Shown piece by piece: positions 33,269 through 44,756 of a DNA stretch of 64,000 nt. The translations under genes and the position numbers were made by a program. Under the pieces are notes generated by a model. It saw only the letters and a program-made list of their open reading frames with translations. It did not search any database and was not told the DNA's origin. Every line of letters begins with the position of its first letter. Position 1 is the first letter of the stretch. The DNA comes from Argyresthia goedartella (Eukaryota > Arthropoda > Insecta > Lepidoptera > Argyresthiidae). The stretch is from the NCBI GenBank assembly GCA_949825045.1, contig OX463814.1:33498383-33562382 (forward strand), read 5' to 3'.

Positions 33269-34544
33269 GGATGACGCGACCATCAGCAGATGGATTCCCA
33301 GAGGCATGTTCTGCCTACTCATAACGCTCCAGTCCTGTTTATTCATAACCCTATCCGTATTCTGGAATTTAATAATCTTAAGAGGATCTTTCGGTAGATC
33401 CTCCTGCTTCCCCGGAAGCCACACAGCCACTCGCGAGCTGTGTGCCACTTCTTTGCGACGAGGCCAACATCGTTAAGATCATGAAGAAGCCAATCCCTTG
33501 CCTCCTCAGTCATTGGTGTCGCATGAAAGAATTCTTTTAAAACCAATCTGATGATTAGATCAGTTTTTGTACTAAGTAGTTTGTACTACTCTCTTACCAT
33601 ATCGTGGCTATGATGAATCTGTCAGATTAGATGTAGTCTTATAATTAAGGTTATCGGTTCCGCAACTAACAGAGTCTTCATTGCCCAAAAAAAATGTGTG
33701 TGCGCTATTTTTGGTGGGCCATACCGTATGATCTAATTGCGTATTTATCTAATTGCAGCCGCCAAATCTTCATCCAATGTCATCCTTGTGGTACAAAGCA
33801 ACTTCTAGCGTACGATGCTCTGGTACCCAACTGTGACTCTTGGATAGACGCTGCTCTGTCGGCTGATTCTCATCTGTCGCCTGCTGTTTAACTTTCACCT
33901 CTATCCTGAGACTCTTCCTCTACTGCTTATGCAACATTTCTTGGCGTGCCAGTTTGCGGGGTTTATTTTTCTTTCGTTTTTTTTGGTTTTCTCTGCAAGT
34001 GTCAGTGCCAATGCATATTATTCCTGCCATCGCATTGTCAATACAACGGCTTGTCTATTGTAAGTGGGGTAGGTTGTAGTCGCCAAATATGAAGAATTTA
34101 TCAAAGCCTTGTGTGAATTATCAAAATGAGTAGTGTATGCGGTCTGCAAATGCAGTCTGGTGTTTTGGGAGGTATAATAACTGCGCTAATGAGGTGATTT
34201 TTATTTTGTGTTGAAATGGTTAGTTAAGTATATTGTAATATGCTTCATTTTGCTTTTATCAAACACCACAGTATAATTTATTGGAAATCTAAAAGTTTGT
34301 AATCAAAAATTGTTCGGTTCCTGGGTAATGCATGACATGAGTCTTGATATTAAGTATCGTTAGAACAAAGAAAGAGATATGAATTTTGCTGGAAAACCAA
34401 CACAAACGATTTCTTACCTACCCCTTTTACAATATTTATATATACAATATTTATGACATACAAGGCTGAATATTTGACGAGCTCATAGTTCACATATTAA
34501 ATTCTTGATGCTGCATTCGGATTTTTATAGTTCATATTCAGAAT
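33269..34544. other. Non-coding, nothing recognised
   Basis: A 67-codon minus-strand frame at 33343-33546 contains HDLNDVGLVAKKWHTA, which might be transposon-derived but is not assignable. Otherwise AT-rich. Confidence 0.35.
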
Positions 34545-34795
34545 GATAAGATTATTAAACATTAAACATTTAAACATTAAACATTTACATACAGGCACAT
34601 ACATTGCTTCTGGCCCCACACTAGGATACCCTGTGTCGTGGTAACCAGAAACAGCGACGTCACACACATATAAACATCCAAGACCTGGGGATTGTTTTTT
34701 TTTTTTTTTTTCATTACCCCCAGCCGGGGATCGAACCCGGGACCTCTCGCATGGTAGGCAGAGCCACAACCGCTGCGCCACAGAGGCCGTCAACC
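34545..34795 (-). mobile_element. SINE family 1, near complete
   Basis: The best copy: minus strand head 'gcctctgtggcgcagcggtt', B box 'gggttcgatccccggc', body 'gtgtgtgacgtcgctgtttc', 'ccacgacacagggtatccta', and an (AATGTTT)n tail. Confidence 0.9.
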
Positions 34796-36174
34796 AAATA
34801 AAAAGAAATTAAACAAAACTAAACTAACACTAAAAAACACAACAAAATTGTATCCCAAAAACGAGTACGTTAGGCGGGCGGCGGCGGCAAAATCAGCGGC
34901 GTAAAATCAGCCTTATCAAACTGCACCATTTTTAGTCCAGAAGTTTTGCTCAGCTACAATATTATTCCCAGTTTCTTTTATTATTACTTCCATTTATTTG
35001 ATGTAAACATTTAGGTAGATACGTTTCGATATCGCAAGCACGTACCGCGATCAAGGGTTTTTACCTCAATCCTTTTCGGATTTCATTTCCAGAAATTTCT
35101 GTACGAAACCTTCCAAAACTCCCTGTAATATAAATACATGGCGGTATGAATATAAATGTCATTTAAGTAGGGCATGGCTTGTGACGGTGTACCGACATAT
35201 GTCGTTATCCCTTAGGTTGTGTGTGTGGAGTGATTTTGCATATGCTGAAGGGGTGGTCTTGTATGGTGGTACGAGTGTGCACATTGTCTACGTGAGTAGT
35301 AAGAGCACTACTTGTCTGTACGATGACAATGGAGACTCGACAGCAAGGGAGGAAAGAGTAAGTATGCTCGTGTTATGTACAGAAAAATTGCATGCTTTGC
35401 CGTCGTTATCGAGGCAATTTGCAGGTTTTGTGAGGTTATTATAGAAGAAAAAGCACGCCGTAACTCTGCAAAAGGTTAAAAGTTTAACTGCTTTAGCTTT
35501 TTCCGTTATAGGTTCTTTTTTACGTTTATGATAGATGATTCAACTATCACTCAATATAGCCACTTAAGTAAGAAAGCAACGATCGAAGGACTTACGTGCT
35601 AAGCTTTGTTTATGTTTCTTCTTCTGGTAAAGTTCATTTGACCATTTGAATATTTCTGCGAGCAAAGCAGAACAAATCCAAATTCAAAAGTCAAATACCA
35701 ACCATATAAAGCTGATATATGATAAACGTTTGCACGAAGAGTTGGAAATTCGTACCCTCAAAAAACCCAAATTCAAAAATCGAATATGATTACCAACCTT
35801 ACGATATCACAACCTTATGATTACCAAGCTAAACTCTATAATATGGTTCCACAAAACATAGTGTCCTAAGGCGGTTAACATTTTGCAAGCATGATACTGA
35901 TCCGACCTGGAAACCTCGTTACGAACAAACACGCTTTCAGGCTGAATTTAATTATCTCTTATCAACATTAAAGGCGGATCGTGCGCAGCTTAAAAATGTT
36001 TCACCGCGAGTGTTTGGAGAGAAACGTATTTAAAAGTGATATAAGCGATTTATTTCGAATGTATCTGTGATGAGGTGATTTGACCCCCGTTCGTCCCGGG
36101 AAAAGATTAAGTAAATGAGTGCTGACAACAGAACTACACATTCTGTGAACATTTCAACTCTCTAACTATTTCGG
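34796..36174. other. Non-coding, nothing recognised
   Basis: Contains a (GGC)n-rich patch at 34873-34905. No gene or shared repeat. Confidence 0.4.
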
Positions 36175-36292
36175 TTTATCAGGCAGAGCCCGCTGACAGA
36201 CGGACGGACAGATGGACACACGGACAGAGGGACCGCAGAGGCTTATTAATAGGGTCCGGTTAGTCACCCTGCGGGGACGGAACCTTGTCAAC
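36175..36292 (+). repeat. Dispersed repeat with (GACG)n-like core
   Basis: Has 'cagagcccgctgacagacgg', 'acggacagatggac' and 'taatagggtccggttagtca'. The inverted copy is at 58615-58745. Non-coding. Confidence 0.6.
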
Positions 36293-36344
36293 GATCGCGA
36301 CCATCATAAACATAACTTAACATTTATATGTAGGTATACAGGCC

Positions 36345-36535
36345 CATAGATTAAACTTAAGAAACATAAACAGTTAAATACAGGCACATTGCTTCTGGCC
36401 CCACACTATCATACCCTGTGTCCTGGGAACCAGAAACAGCGACGTCACACATATATAAACATCTAAGACCTGGGGTTTTTATTTTCTTCATTATTAGGCA
36501 GAGCCACAACCGCTGCGCCAAAGAAGTCCTCCAAG
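36345..36535 (-). mobile_element. SINE family 1 with B box deleted
   Basis: Body ('cagggtatgatagtgtgggg', 'cgtcgctgtttctggttccc') and head ('agcggttgtggctctgcc') are present, but the segment with the B box between them is missing. Confidence 0.75.
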
Positions 36536-36554
36536 GCGAGATCGTTTCTGTGTA

Positions 36555-36675
36555 TGTGCCTTTATATAAATGTTCTGTAGTATGGGCACTAGGGTAGGTA
36601 CCCTGTGACGTGGAAACTAGAATCATCGAGTCAAATACACAAAAGATCCAAGACCTGAGGATTATTTTTATATGG
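36555..36675 (-). mobile_element. SINE family 1 body fragment
   Basis: A second, more diverged tail and body in the same orientation directly behind the previous copy ('cacagggtacctaccctagt', 'caggtcttggatcttttgtg'). The head is absent. Confidence 0.55.
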
Positions 36676-37432
36676 GTACTTGGAATGACTTAACAGTAGA
36701 TTTACCTTTCATAACTCGTAACAAAGGCAACGAATACTTTATTTTGAATCCACTACCATTTCGTAACATACCGGATAAGTTACGTAGCATTTCTGGCGCT
36801 GCTGCAGGAAACTCGGCCATTATTTCACGGACTAACCCACCGATACATATCTAACAATTGAATGCCTGCCGGCGCACTAAGGGAATACGTTATCTTTTAC
36901 CTTCTTGAATATTCCAGATTATACTAATAGGTAACCTGTCTCTGAGGCTTATGGCGTGAGTTGGTTTGTGGTAGTTATTATTAATCAGCTGTACAGGGTG
37001 TAACCGTAAGGTGTAGTCATATTTTAAGGGGTTGTTAGGGAAGTCATTCTTAACAACTTTCATATTTGATCAGAGCAACTTTATATTTACTTCTCCATTC
37101 TTTGAGCCCACATCTTATTCTTAGTTAGATATTCTGTTGCGGTAATTAATACCAATTCGTCAATAGTTTGAGCGAGGTTAATAATGCGTTGCTTAGTGCT
37201 TCTAGTTTTAATTAATATGTAACTTCTACCGGTGAGAACCTATTAGTGGTTTATATGTGTACTACGTTGTAACCCTACTAAACATTTTCTAAACCTTGGT
37301 TTTCCTAAGATAATAAAATAAAATAAAAAATATCAGCTGACTGACTAGCCCAAATTGTATGAAGTAGTGAAAAATAAAGTTGCTCTGATTATGTAAATCG
37401 ATTTCTTATTATTAAGTAGTCGTCCTGTTACA
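36676..37432. other. Non-coding flank of the palindrome
   Basis: AT-rich, single-copy in this window. Mirror symmetry with the right side begins only at 37433. Confidence 0.5.
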
Positions 37433-37668
37433 GTATATGTAACCGAGTTCAAAACCTGAATGGCCTGTTTTAAGATATAAAATTATTCATAATTGTCATT
37501 ACATGTCCGAAAAATTAAATAAAATAACTGTAAAATGTCATAGTACATTAATTAACAAGGCAGATTGGAATGATCTCAATAATTCATTGACACGAACTGT
37601 CAAAGATTTAAAAATAAAAAGTTAACGTTAATAATGTTTGCTCGACTAACCAGACCCTCAATCTGAAT

Positions 37669-38186
37669 TTAAATATGGGTGTGTGCAGCAGAGATGACGG
37701 TTTCCGGTATTATATTATAGACGGTTGGGCCTGCGGTGTGCGTGAGTTTGGCAGCTTTCTCTAATGAACGAGGTACGGTGACACGTTTCCCCGCCGCTGC
37801 GTTGCGTGTGCCATGTCTGTGTATTTCCGCGTGCGGTTCGGTACGAACTGAGGTTCTCTTGCGTGTACACTGCGATCTGGAAGCCATAGATGGTAGCATT
37901 AAGATTCCAAGTTTCTTAAAGTGGGTTTGGCGTGAGTGTCGCGTGGGACTCGTGCTATTATCCTGACAGCCCTTTTTTGCAATCTGAAGACACGCTCCCA
38001 CGGCGCCGCCGGACTGGAGGAGTGAGTGCACTGTTGCAAAGTAGCAAGAGCACTCGACACTTAGGTCACTTAGCCAAGTTTGCCGCATTTTCATTCAAAC
38101 GTTGCTCCAGTAGATCAATGCTGGTAGCGCTCACCATTGCCGCGACGTCATCGGCGTAGATAAATACCTCCGCTTTATTTATTATA
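37669..38186 (-). pseudogene. Decayed LINE RT fragment, left outer arm
   Basis: Minus strand: VFIYADDVAAMVSATSIDLL is reverse transcriptase motif C with the downstream helix. It stops, then changes frame into a thumb/C-terminal part with RHSRQTHFKKLGILMLPSMA and RVTVPRSLEKAAKLTHTAGP. The long frame at 37669-38094 is thus a damaged piece of a jockey-type LINE, not a gene. An almost identical copy is at 54318-54835. Confidence 0.65.
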
Positions 38187-38739
38187 GCATTTCGATGACA
38201 CCAAGTAATGCTACTATAAAACCGGCTTAAAAAATAAAAGAAAAACTCAATGTAATCGTCGGACAAAGGCCCAGATGCACAATCGTAAACTCTAAATCGA
38301 ATGACTCTCAAAGTGATAATGTCAATGTCTTTCGCTCGGGTAATGACAGTACTAGTATGAAGTGCTCGATAGATCCCTCGATCTATCGCGTTCAAAAGCG
38401 AGTTAAAACTTTTCTCGGTATCACTGCTGCTCTATTTTTATATGGAATAATTATATTTGAAATATGTGTGGTACGGTCAACTAAATAAATCCGGTTAGTA
38501 TACATAATTACCGGTAAATATACTAACTACTGATTTTGGTGAATATAATAGATATAGCCAAAATCAGTCCGATTAACTACTTCAACCGGTTATTAATAAT
38601 ACTCACCAAGAGAGTTTTGTGAATGTAATTTTCCCCTAAAACCATTATTTTCTTAATCAACTATGGTTTATTGAAGATAAAATAAAATAAATAGTATTTT
38701 TATTCTTAATATTATCTATAATTGCACAGAATGTTTATT

Positions 38740-38950
38740 AGATAGGTGTGAACTATTTTATGTGAACTTAAGTGTATGTTATAAGAATTTTTGTTGTTGT
38801 TACATGTTCAACCTAACACGAAGGATAAAGGGGGCTTCTCTTCGCCCACCCCCTTTACCCTTCACCTAACCTACCGCAGTGTTTTGCCCTGATATTAGCT
38901 GTGCAAATCAGTACCTATTAAACATATTCACCACGGACGCGTGGTGATTT
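38740..38950 (-). repeat. Dispersed ~300 bp repeat, copy 3 (left arm)
   Basis: 'ttcaacctaacacgaaggat' with 'cccctttacccttcacctaa', in the orientation of 18600-18920. It is mirrored at 53554-53764. Confidence 0.6.
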
Positions 38951-39304
38951 TATTACTCACCGGTTAATGTGATAAATCTTGCTGTTTTCATTTCTTTAAC
39001 CATCGATATTGGTAATTATGAATAATAGCCGGTTAGTATGCATAACAACCGAATCATTATCTTCTAAGTAGCATATATACGAAACTATGACAACTCAATC
39101 ATTTGAGCTACTAGTCTTAAGATTATTATCAAACGGAACTGAAAATATTTGGTCTATAGCAACTTGGGTGATATATTATTATGAATTAACAATTTAAGCA
39201 AAAGATAATATTGTCATAGTTCCATTATAGTTTGTCAGCTTACTACGTTTAATTTTAAAATGTATTACTTGAACCATTTTCAAATATTTATTTATGTTAC
39301 CGCG

Positions 39305-39420
39305 AGCTTATATCTAAAAAGAGATTGCTTCCTGCAGACCACGGCATCAAAGGAAATATGTAGGAGTAGGCAGCAAAAAGGGTAGGCACTGCACAATTAC
39401 TAGTATTAATGGAATGTCTA
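39305..39420 (-). mobile_element. LINE 3' tail fragment, left arm
   Basis: Minus strand 'gcaggaagcaatctcttttt' followed by 'agatataagctcgcggtaac', a diverged copy of the tail at 2860-3015. The mirrored copy is at 53084-53199. The 82-codon frame over it (39347-39595) is non-coding. Confidence 0.5.
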
Positions 39421-40369
39421 GGAATAAATTAAATTCCTGTAAAACACAGCGAGTAAATACTAAATAAGTAATAAAAAAGTATTTCTTACAAATCACTCCA
39501 TATTTTTCCGTCCCTACAATTGGACACAGAAAATTAAACATCAGTACATTTTTCCTGCTCAAAGGACTCTGTTTTCTTTCCCTTTGTGAATTCATAATGC
39601 CTAACCTACTTTCCTGCCATCACTCGGCAAAGCGCAAAATGTGTCGACGTGTAAGTATCTCAGAAGATTTTAGTTATTCATATCCAGGGTCCTTTTACGG
39701 TGGTATGGAGTAATTTTAAATGTATGTGCTAATAAACAGTTTATTTAACTACTCGAATCTCTCACTACGGCAGTCTGCGCCGACTGTCATGTCTTCCATC
39801 TTTTGAGATGCTGCAAGCTGGTGAATTCGCAAAGGAGATTAACCAGGTCCGGCGTGAAAAACATCTATCTCAAAATAAAGAGTATAATCAGTAACTACAC
39901 TAATTATATTCTTTATTCTATAAAAATATTGTAATGAAATTCAAAGACTAAGTGGTTTTTGTTAAACTAACGAACGGACGAATTGTACCTATCCAGCCAG
40001 GATTATACCTAGTCCGGTCAAATGGCCAGCATACCAGAGCGCACGCTTTTTGACGGGGGAGGGGGGGGGGGGGAAGTGACCTGCCGAGTGAGAGGGGAGG
40101 AGTGTGTATAGAATCGACTGATTAATGCAACTTTTAGCCAATATAGGAAGTTTGGACAGGGGAGGATATGTGATCGGAGAGCAGAAAAAATGATTTTTTC
40201 ATGTTTCCTGATCTTCTGCTTCATGTTTTATTGGTTGATTTACGGGTTCGGTTCTGCTGAGTTGTCCGATGTGCTTTCAGTTTCGCTATGTGTTTCCGGG
40301 ACCTGGTATATATTTTATTTGAGGCAACCCTAACTTCATCCCTATTGTTAGCTATTTCCATCCAGTTAG

Positions 40370-41220
40370 CTAGGATTCTTTCCGTAGTATTTAATATCGT
40401 GTTTGGGACAGAGCCTTTAAAGCACAAAAAAGATGTTTAAGGGCGATATGTCATTTAAAACAAATAGAAACATGTCAGCCACATTTCAAAAAATTAAGAA
40501 TTTTAACTCTACCATCGTTATATATCTATGAAATGGCCGTTTATGTAAGAAATAATTGGGATCATTTTAAAAAAATAAATTCAAAAAGAAGCATTATGTT
40601 AAGCATAACGCGGCACTCGACCGCACTATTTCAAAAAAATGTGTTTGGGATGATACCAAAAATTTATAACAATATTCCAAAATGTATCAGAGAAATAGAA
40701 TCATTTCATTTATTTAAATTAAAGCTTAAAGAACATTTGCTTAATAAAGCCTACTATAGCGTACAAGATTTCCTCAATGGTGACTGAAAGATTGCTTAAT
40801 GGGTGGGTGGTAGCGTATGTTTATTAAGGATCTATGTAATTTGCAGTATTTGAATAATCAAACGGACATGTAATATAATGTATTGTTATGTAATTTAAAT
40901 TTAATCTAAATATAATTTAGTTTAAATTAATATTTGTACGCCTTTAAGGTAGAGTGTGGCAAGAACAATATTTATTTAACAACCCTGTAACCCACATTCA
41001 CAAATAAAATATCTTTATCTTTATCTTTATCTCTTTGAGGGAGTCTTTCCAGATATATATGGATCGACCGACTTTTTTCTTATTAGTTTCGTAGTTCAGG
41101 GCGTCGTGGCGTATGTGTTTTTGGGGGCGTCTTAAAATATGTGTATATAAGCACATTCTGTGATTTTTTATTCGTTTGGTTATTGTTTTCCCCTGTAGGA
41201 TGTCGTATTTTTTCCTATGT
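40370..41220 (-). pseudogene. RTE-like C-terminal fragment split by the LINE insertion
   Basis: Minus strand of 41220-41037 continued at 40404-40370, mirrored without interruption at 51950-52150 (+). It encodes RIKNHRMCLYTHILRRPQKH, then RSIYIWKDSLKHDIKYYG, resembling the LINE segment 'R..RL.W.GHVLRR' and 'GR....W.D..K.D' after the reverse transcriptase domain. Several frame changes. Confidence 0.5.
40405..41036 (+). mobile_element. LINE insertion present only in the left arm
   Basis: The left arm has 632 bp that the right arm lacks; the right arm reads straight through (junction near 52133). The insert encodes, in frame from 40404 to the stop at 40787, FKAQKRCLRAICHLKQIETC, then LTLPSLYIYEMAVYVRNNW and IREIESFHLFKLKLKEHLLN followed by KAYYSVQDFL. 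This is the C-terminus of a jockey-type LINE reverse transcriptase protein. A 3' UTR ending AATAAA and (TATCTT)n follows. The copy is 5'-truncated and still open. No clear target-site duplication beyond a few bases was seen. Confidence 0.85.
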
Positions 41221-41379
41221 ATTGGTTGGTTTTTGGTCGCTCAAGATTATGCGTTCATATTTTTTTAGGCTTGAGCGGTTAGCTTTGGTGAGGGCTGCCA
41301 CTTTAGATTTAACATGGATATCACCAAGCGTCATTAACAAACACAGGTACTTTTATATACTTGAACAACACAATACAAC

Positions 41380-41690
41380 AAAGAATAGAATAGAATAGAA
41401 TAGAATATGCGTTTATTCAAGCGTCACAATACACAACACATAGCACAAAATAGGAATATACAAAAATAGGAATACACATGGACAACAACAAAAGTGGGCA
41501 TATTATGTGATGTAAATGGCTTCTTAAGAAAACAGCGTAGTAACATACCACTACTTTCTGCATGTACTTAGCAATATACACCCATTCACACAGGTTCATT
41601 AGGCTTTAAACATAATAACTTTGAGTAAAAAGCATCATCAACTCAAAAACTGGGTTACTTTCACTTTCTATAACACGAGTTGAATATTGT
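41380..41690 (-). mobile_element. Minus-strand LINE 3' end with (ATTCT)n tail
   Basis: On the minus strand the sequence ends 'cgcttgaataaacgcatatt' followed by repeated ATTCT, a non-LTR 3' terminus with an AATAAA signal. It is repeated at 44760-45070. On the right arm, 165 bp including this terminus is deleted (junction 51790/51791). The protein part is not recognisable. Confidence 0.5.
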
Positions 41691-42844
41691 GTGAGAGGAT
41701 CTGTGGATCCATTTCAGAAGAATCAAAAGGTCCGCGGAAGCCCGTGCCACACCACCCCATTCGGGAGAGATGGGTTACTTGATGGGAGAGAAAGATCCCA
41801 TCTTTACCTCTCAACAACCCACGGCACCTACAGACGCCATTCCTCCGCCATAGGTTCCAAATTTGATACCACGGCACGAGGTTCAAAATGTCGATGATGA
41901 TTTTTTCAATTTCCATATTTCGCATTCCCCACAGTACTTGAGCGATGGGGACTACCTTCGGGTATTGTTTCGTAGAATGTTTGGCTTATAACGTTTTTGA
42001 AGTGGATATTTGAGAAAAAAATATGACAAACGACTCGGCATTTATGAAACTGCAAACTCTAGTTCTGAATTTAACCCTATTAAAACCACTTAGTAAGGAT
42101 ATCTTATCCGCTCAGTTACCAACGCGGCGTTAGCTAACGCCACTTTTTCGTTATAGTTTTTTTTTACCATGGCATAGGGTTCATAATCGTGGTCTGTCCC
42201 AACTACCCTCGGTTTAGGAGTAGTTAAACTGCAAAGTTCACCACAGAGTCGATCACTAATCACTCTAAAAATAATATATCATGTTTGCAGCTGTAATGTA
42301 ACAGCATTCACGTAATGACATCCTAATGATAACGTTCTTGTCTTGTCTACTTCCGATTAATGTAAACTTATCGAATTTTTCATTCATTGTGGTTTTGGTT
42401 TATAGTATATTATAAAGTTAAAATACGGACAATTCACCCGAGTTCACGCATTAATTTGCATTATACTTCTCCCGAAGACTGGCACCCACGCCCTCCATCT
42501 TCGGAACCAGGTCCAGCGGATGCACTTTATTATTGAACTGTACACTATTTCTCACACAACTAAAACACACAATCGCAAAAACGTAGCAAAATTTTTTGTA
42601 ATCCTAATTCACGACACATCACTTCGACAAGTTCGCCTATGGGTCCTTTGGGAAAAAAGGCTCTATTGTTCTCCGGAGCTATCAGGGACACATCCGCGTT
42701 TCGATGGCCCAAAGCCTTTCTCTTATTTTACTAATATACTTTAACATAATATAATTTTGATTTTATTCACCAAAATTTCAAAGTTTGTATGGACTGGGTG
42801 GCCTGTGTTTTTGAAGCCCTTCATTCACCTGATCAGGGAGATTG
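41691..42844. other. Unassigned part of block 1, with palindrome repeat
   Basis: Contains the repeat shared with 29316-29420 (42110-42290, including the 16-bp palindrome). The 42400-42740 stretch has a minus-strand 5'-UTR-like look and a short ATG frame (MEGVGASLREKYN) but no known domain. Frames at 41668-41925 and 42520-42744 recur in every block only because the DNA is duplicated. Confidence 0.4.
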
Positions 42845-43763
42845 CAGGTAGCCGGCAAAAATGTTTTATAAATTTTGTTATATTTTTTTATTTATTTCAA
42901 GAAAGCACATAAATACACAAAAGTGGAATAGTGCCCACAACACTGTAATGGGACACAGCAAAGTTGGTTACATCGTGCCTTATGTAATAAATATCTACGA
43001 GTATCTATTCTAATATGCTATACGATTTATTATACACAAAACAAAATGTTGTCTGTCAATTATTTAAGTTGTGTCTACTGTGTCTAATAAATCTGAAAAT
43101 TTACTTTTTGTATGATAAATATGTGGTTGCAAATGCCAAAAGAATCGCTTTGCAAACATAGTATTTGTTACAGGAACTTTAAATTTAAAGTTTCTTCTGT
43201 TGGGCCTTTGTCTAAAGAGCTTACATAAATGTGTGATATCTGAGAGAATACATATAATTTTATTATACTTAATAGTTTACTTTCAATGAATGGATCATCC
43301 GTACTATATACAAATGGCTTCCTTAACATTACTTTTATTAGCATACGCTGCGCTCTCTCGAGACGGAGTAGGTGTGATTTTGCAGCGCCTCCTCATACGC
43401 AAATACAGTATCTTAGAACACTTTCTCGTAGAGCCTAATAAACTTTATAAAGCGTGTGTTTATCTTTTATATTTCCTAGTCTTTTTATTATGTATATTAG
43501 TGTTCTGACTCGTCCTGAACTTATCTATATGTAGGGGCCCCAGTTTAATCTATGGTCTTTAATTACTCCCAAGTATTTTTTATGTTTAACTTCCTCAAAA
43601 CACTGACAAGTAAAGATTGGAAGCCCTTGACCACATTCATGTAGCTTGGCAGCTAGGTCTCTTGGCGGATCAGTAAGAGGTGTCTTAACAAAGCTGATAT
43701 ACTTTTTTGTGGAGTTTAAGCTTAGTAAGTTCTTAGACAGCCAATCACAATCAAATCTAAATC
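42845..43763 (-). pseudogene. LINE B: RT C-terminal part, block 1
   Basis: Read on the minus strand from 43763: KKYISFVKTPLTDPPRDLAA, HKKYLGVIKDHRLNWGPYI, then with stops and frame changes IIKRLGNIKDKHTLYKVY, RLERAQRMLIKVMLRKPFVY and STDDPFIESKLLSIIKLYVF. This is the region after motif C of a jockey-type reverse transcriptase. It ends near 42870 in an A-rich 3' end. It is degenerate (several stops). The hydrophobic plus-strand frame at 43290-43508 is its antisense. Copies are at 46225-47143 and, inverted, at 49538-50456. Confidence 0.7.
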
Positions 43764-44756
43764 TACACCACAGGCATCGGTAGACTACTCGAATAAGTAC
43801 TTTGTGAATGTGGGACGTACACTAGCTTGCAACATTCTTAATAAATTAAATAAAACGCAAACTCAACTAGCATCAGAATTTTTTGAAGACAATAGCCCCA
43901 CCAAATCTATAGCTTTTATTCCGACCGATGATAGAGAGATTAATAATATTATAATGAGCCTAAAAAATGCCACATCTACTGGTTGGGATGGAATATCATC
44001 AATATTTATAAAAAAAAGCTGTACATATAGTAGCTCGTCCAATTTCCGACCTATGCAATCAATGCTTATCAAGTGGTATATTTCCCCAGGTTCTGAAGCA
44101 GTCGATCGTTATCCCCATTTTAAAATGTGGGGATAGGGACAATATATCCAATTATAGACCGATCTCTCTTCTGCCTACCCTGGCTAAAATTATCGAAAAG
44201 ACTATTAATACCCGTCTTCTGAACTTTCTTGAAACACAAAACTTGTTGTCCAACAACCAGTTTGGCTTTAGAAGGAACAAGTCTACCACTGATGCTATTG
44301 AGACAGTAGTATCACACATTGCACAAAAACTAGATAAGAGGGATAAATGCATAGGAATTTTCCTCGATCTCGCCAAGGCGTTCGATACTATGTCTATCCC
44401 GATACTCCTACGGAAGCTTGAATATAAAGGCGTACGTGGTATTCCTCTAAAGCTGCTTACAGACTACCTTACCAACAGAAAACAAGCGGTTAGGGTTGAC
44501 ACGATACAAAGCGATAAGGAAGATATCATCTTTGGAGTGCCACAAGGCTCTGTCCTTGGGCCTACTTTATTCTTGGTCTATATCGATGACCTCTGTAAAA
44601 AACAAATGCAACATGCCAAGGTGGTCACTTTTGCTGATGATACAGTAATACTATTCAGTGCAAAATCCTAGGAGGAGGTGAAAAATATAGCAGAGGATAG
44701 CATGCGTGTTGTTCTTGAATGGCTAAACCAAAACATACTTACTCTTAATATCAGTA
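43764..44756 (+). pseudogene. LINE A: reverse transcriptase, block 1
   Basis: Plus-strand reading: SVDYSNKYFVNVGRTLACNI, STGWDGISSIFIKK, then a frameshift in an A run near 44013. It continues NYRPISLLPTLAKIIEKTIN, NNQFGFRRNKSTTDAIETVV, motif A FLDLAKAFDTM, GVPQGSVLGPTLFLVYIDDL and motif C VVTFADDTVILF, then a TAG where the second copy has Trp. It covers fingers to palm of a jockey-type reverse transcriptase, lacks the endonuclease, and is cut off by the block junction. Catalytic aspartates are present but the frame is broken. It is a different LINE family from LINE B beside it. Confidence 0.85.

Larger units (their letters stand above)
41377..44756 (+). repeat. Block 1 of the palindrome (first tandem copy)
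   Basis: A 3,380-bp unit. It starts with a (GAATA)n run, which is the tail of a minus-strand LINE end (41380-41690). It continues through unassigned DNA, the GGCGTTAGCTAACGCC repeat (42126-42141), unassigned DNA, LINE B (-) and LINE A (+). It joins block 2 at a shared 'aacaaag'. Confidence 0.95.

Noticed and set aside
33343..33546. Possible LINE-derived or host exon with HDLNDVGLVAKKWHTA
   Set aside because: No motif firm enough to place it; left as unassigned.
37669..38094. A 141-codon gene conserved in both palindrome arms (also 54410-54835)
   Set aside because: It is conserved only because the DNA was duplicated. It is a frame-shifted LINE fragment lying behind a YADD motif in another frame.
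42520..42744. A 74-codon frame in each block (also 45900-46124, 50557-50781)
   Set aside because: No recognisable domain; recurrence is explained by block duplication.
43290..43508. Small hydrophobic membrane protein repeated three times (also 46670-46888, 49793-50011)
   Set aside because: It is antisense to the LINE B reverse transcriptase C-terminus and repeats only with the blocks.
42845..44756. Twin-priming inversion of a single LINE
   Set aside because: The layout (5' ends abutting, opposite strands) fits twin priming, but the overlapping parts of LINE A and LINE B (after KTKYI/KKYIS) are clearly different sequences, so they are two families.
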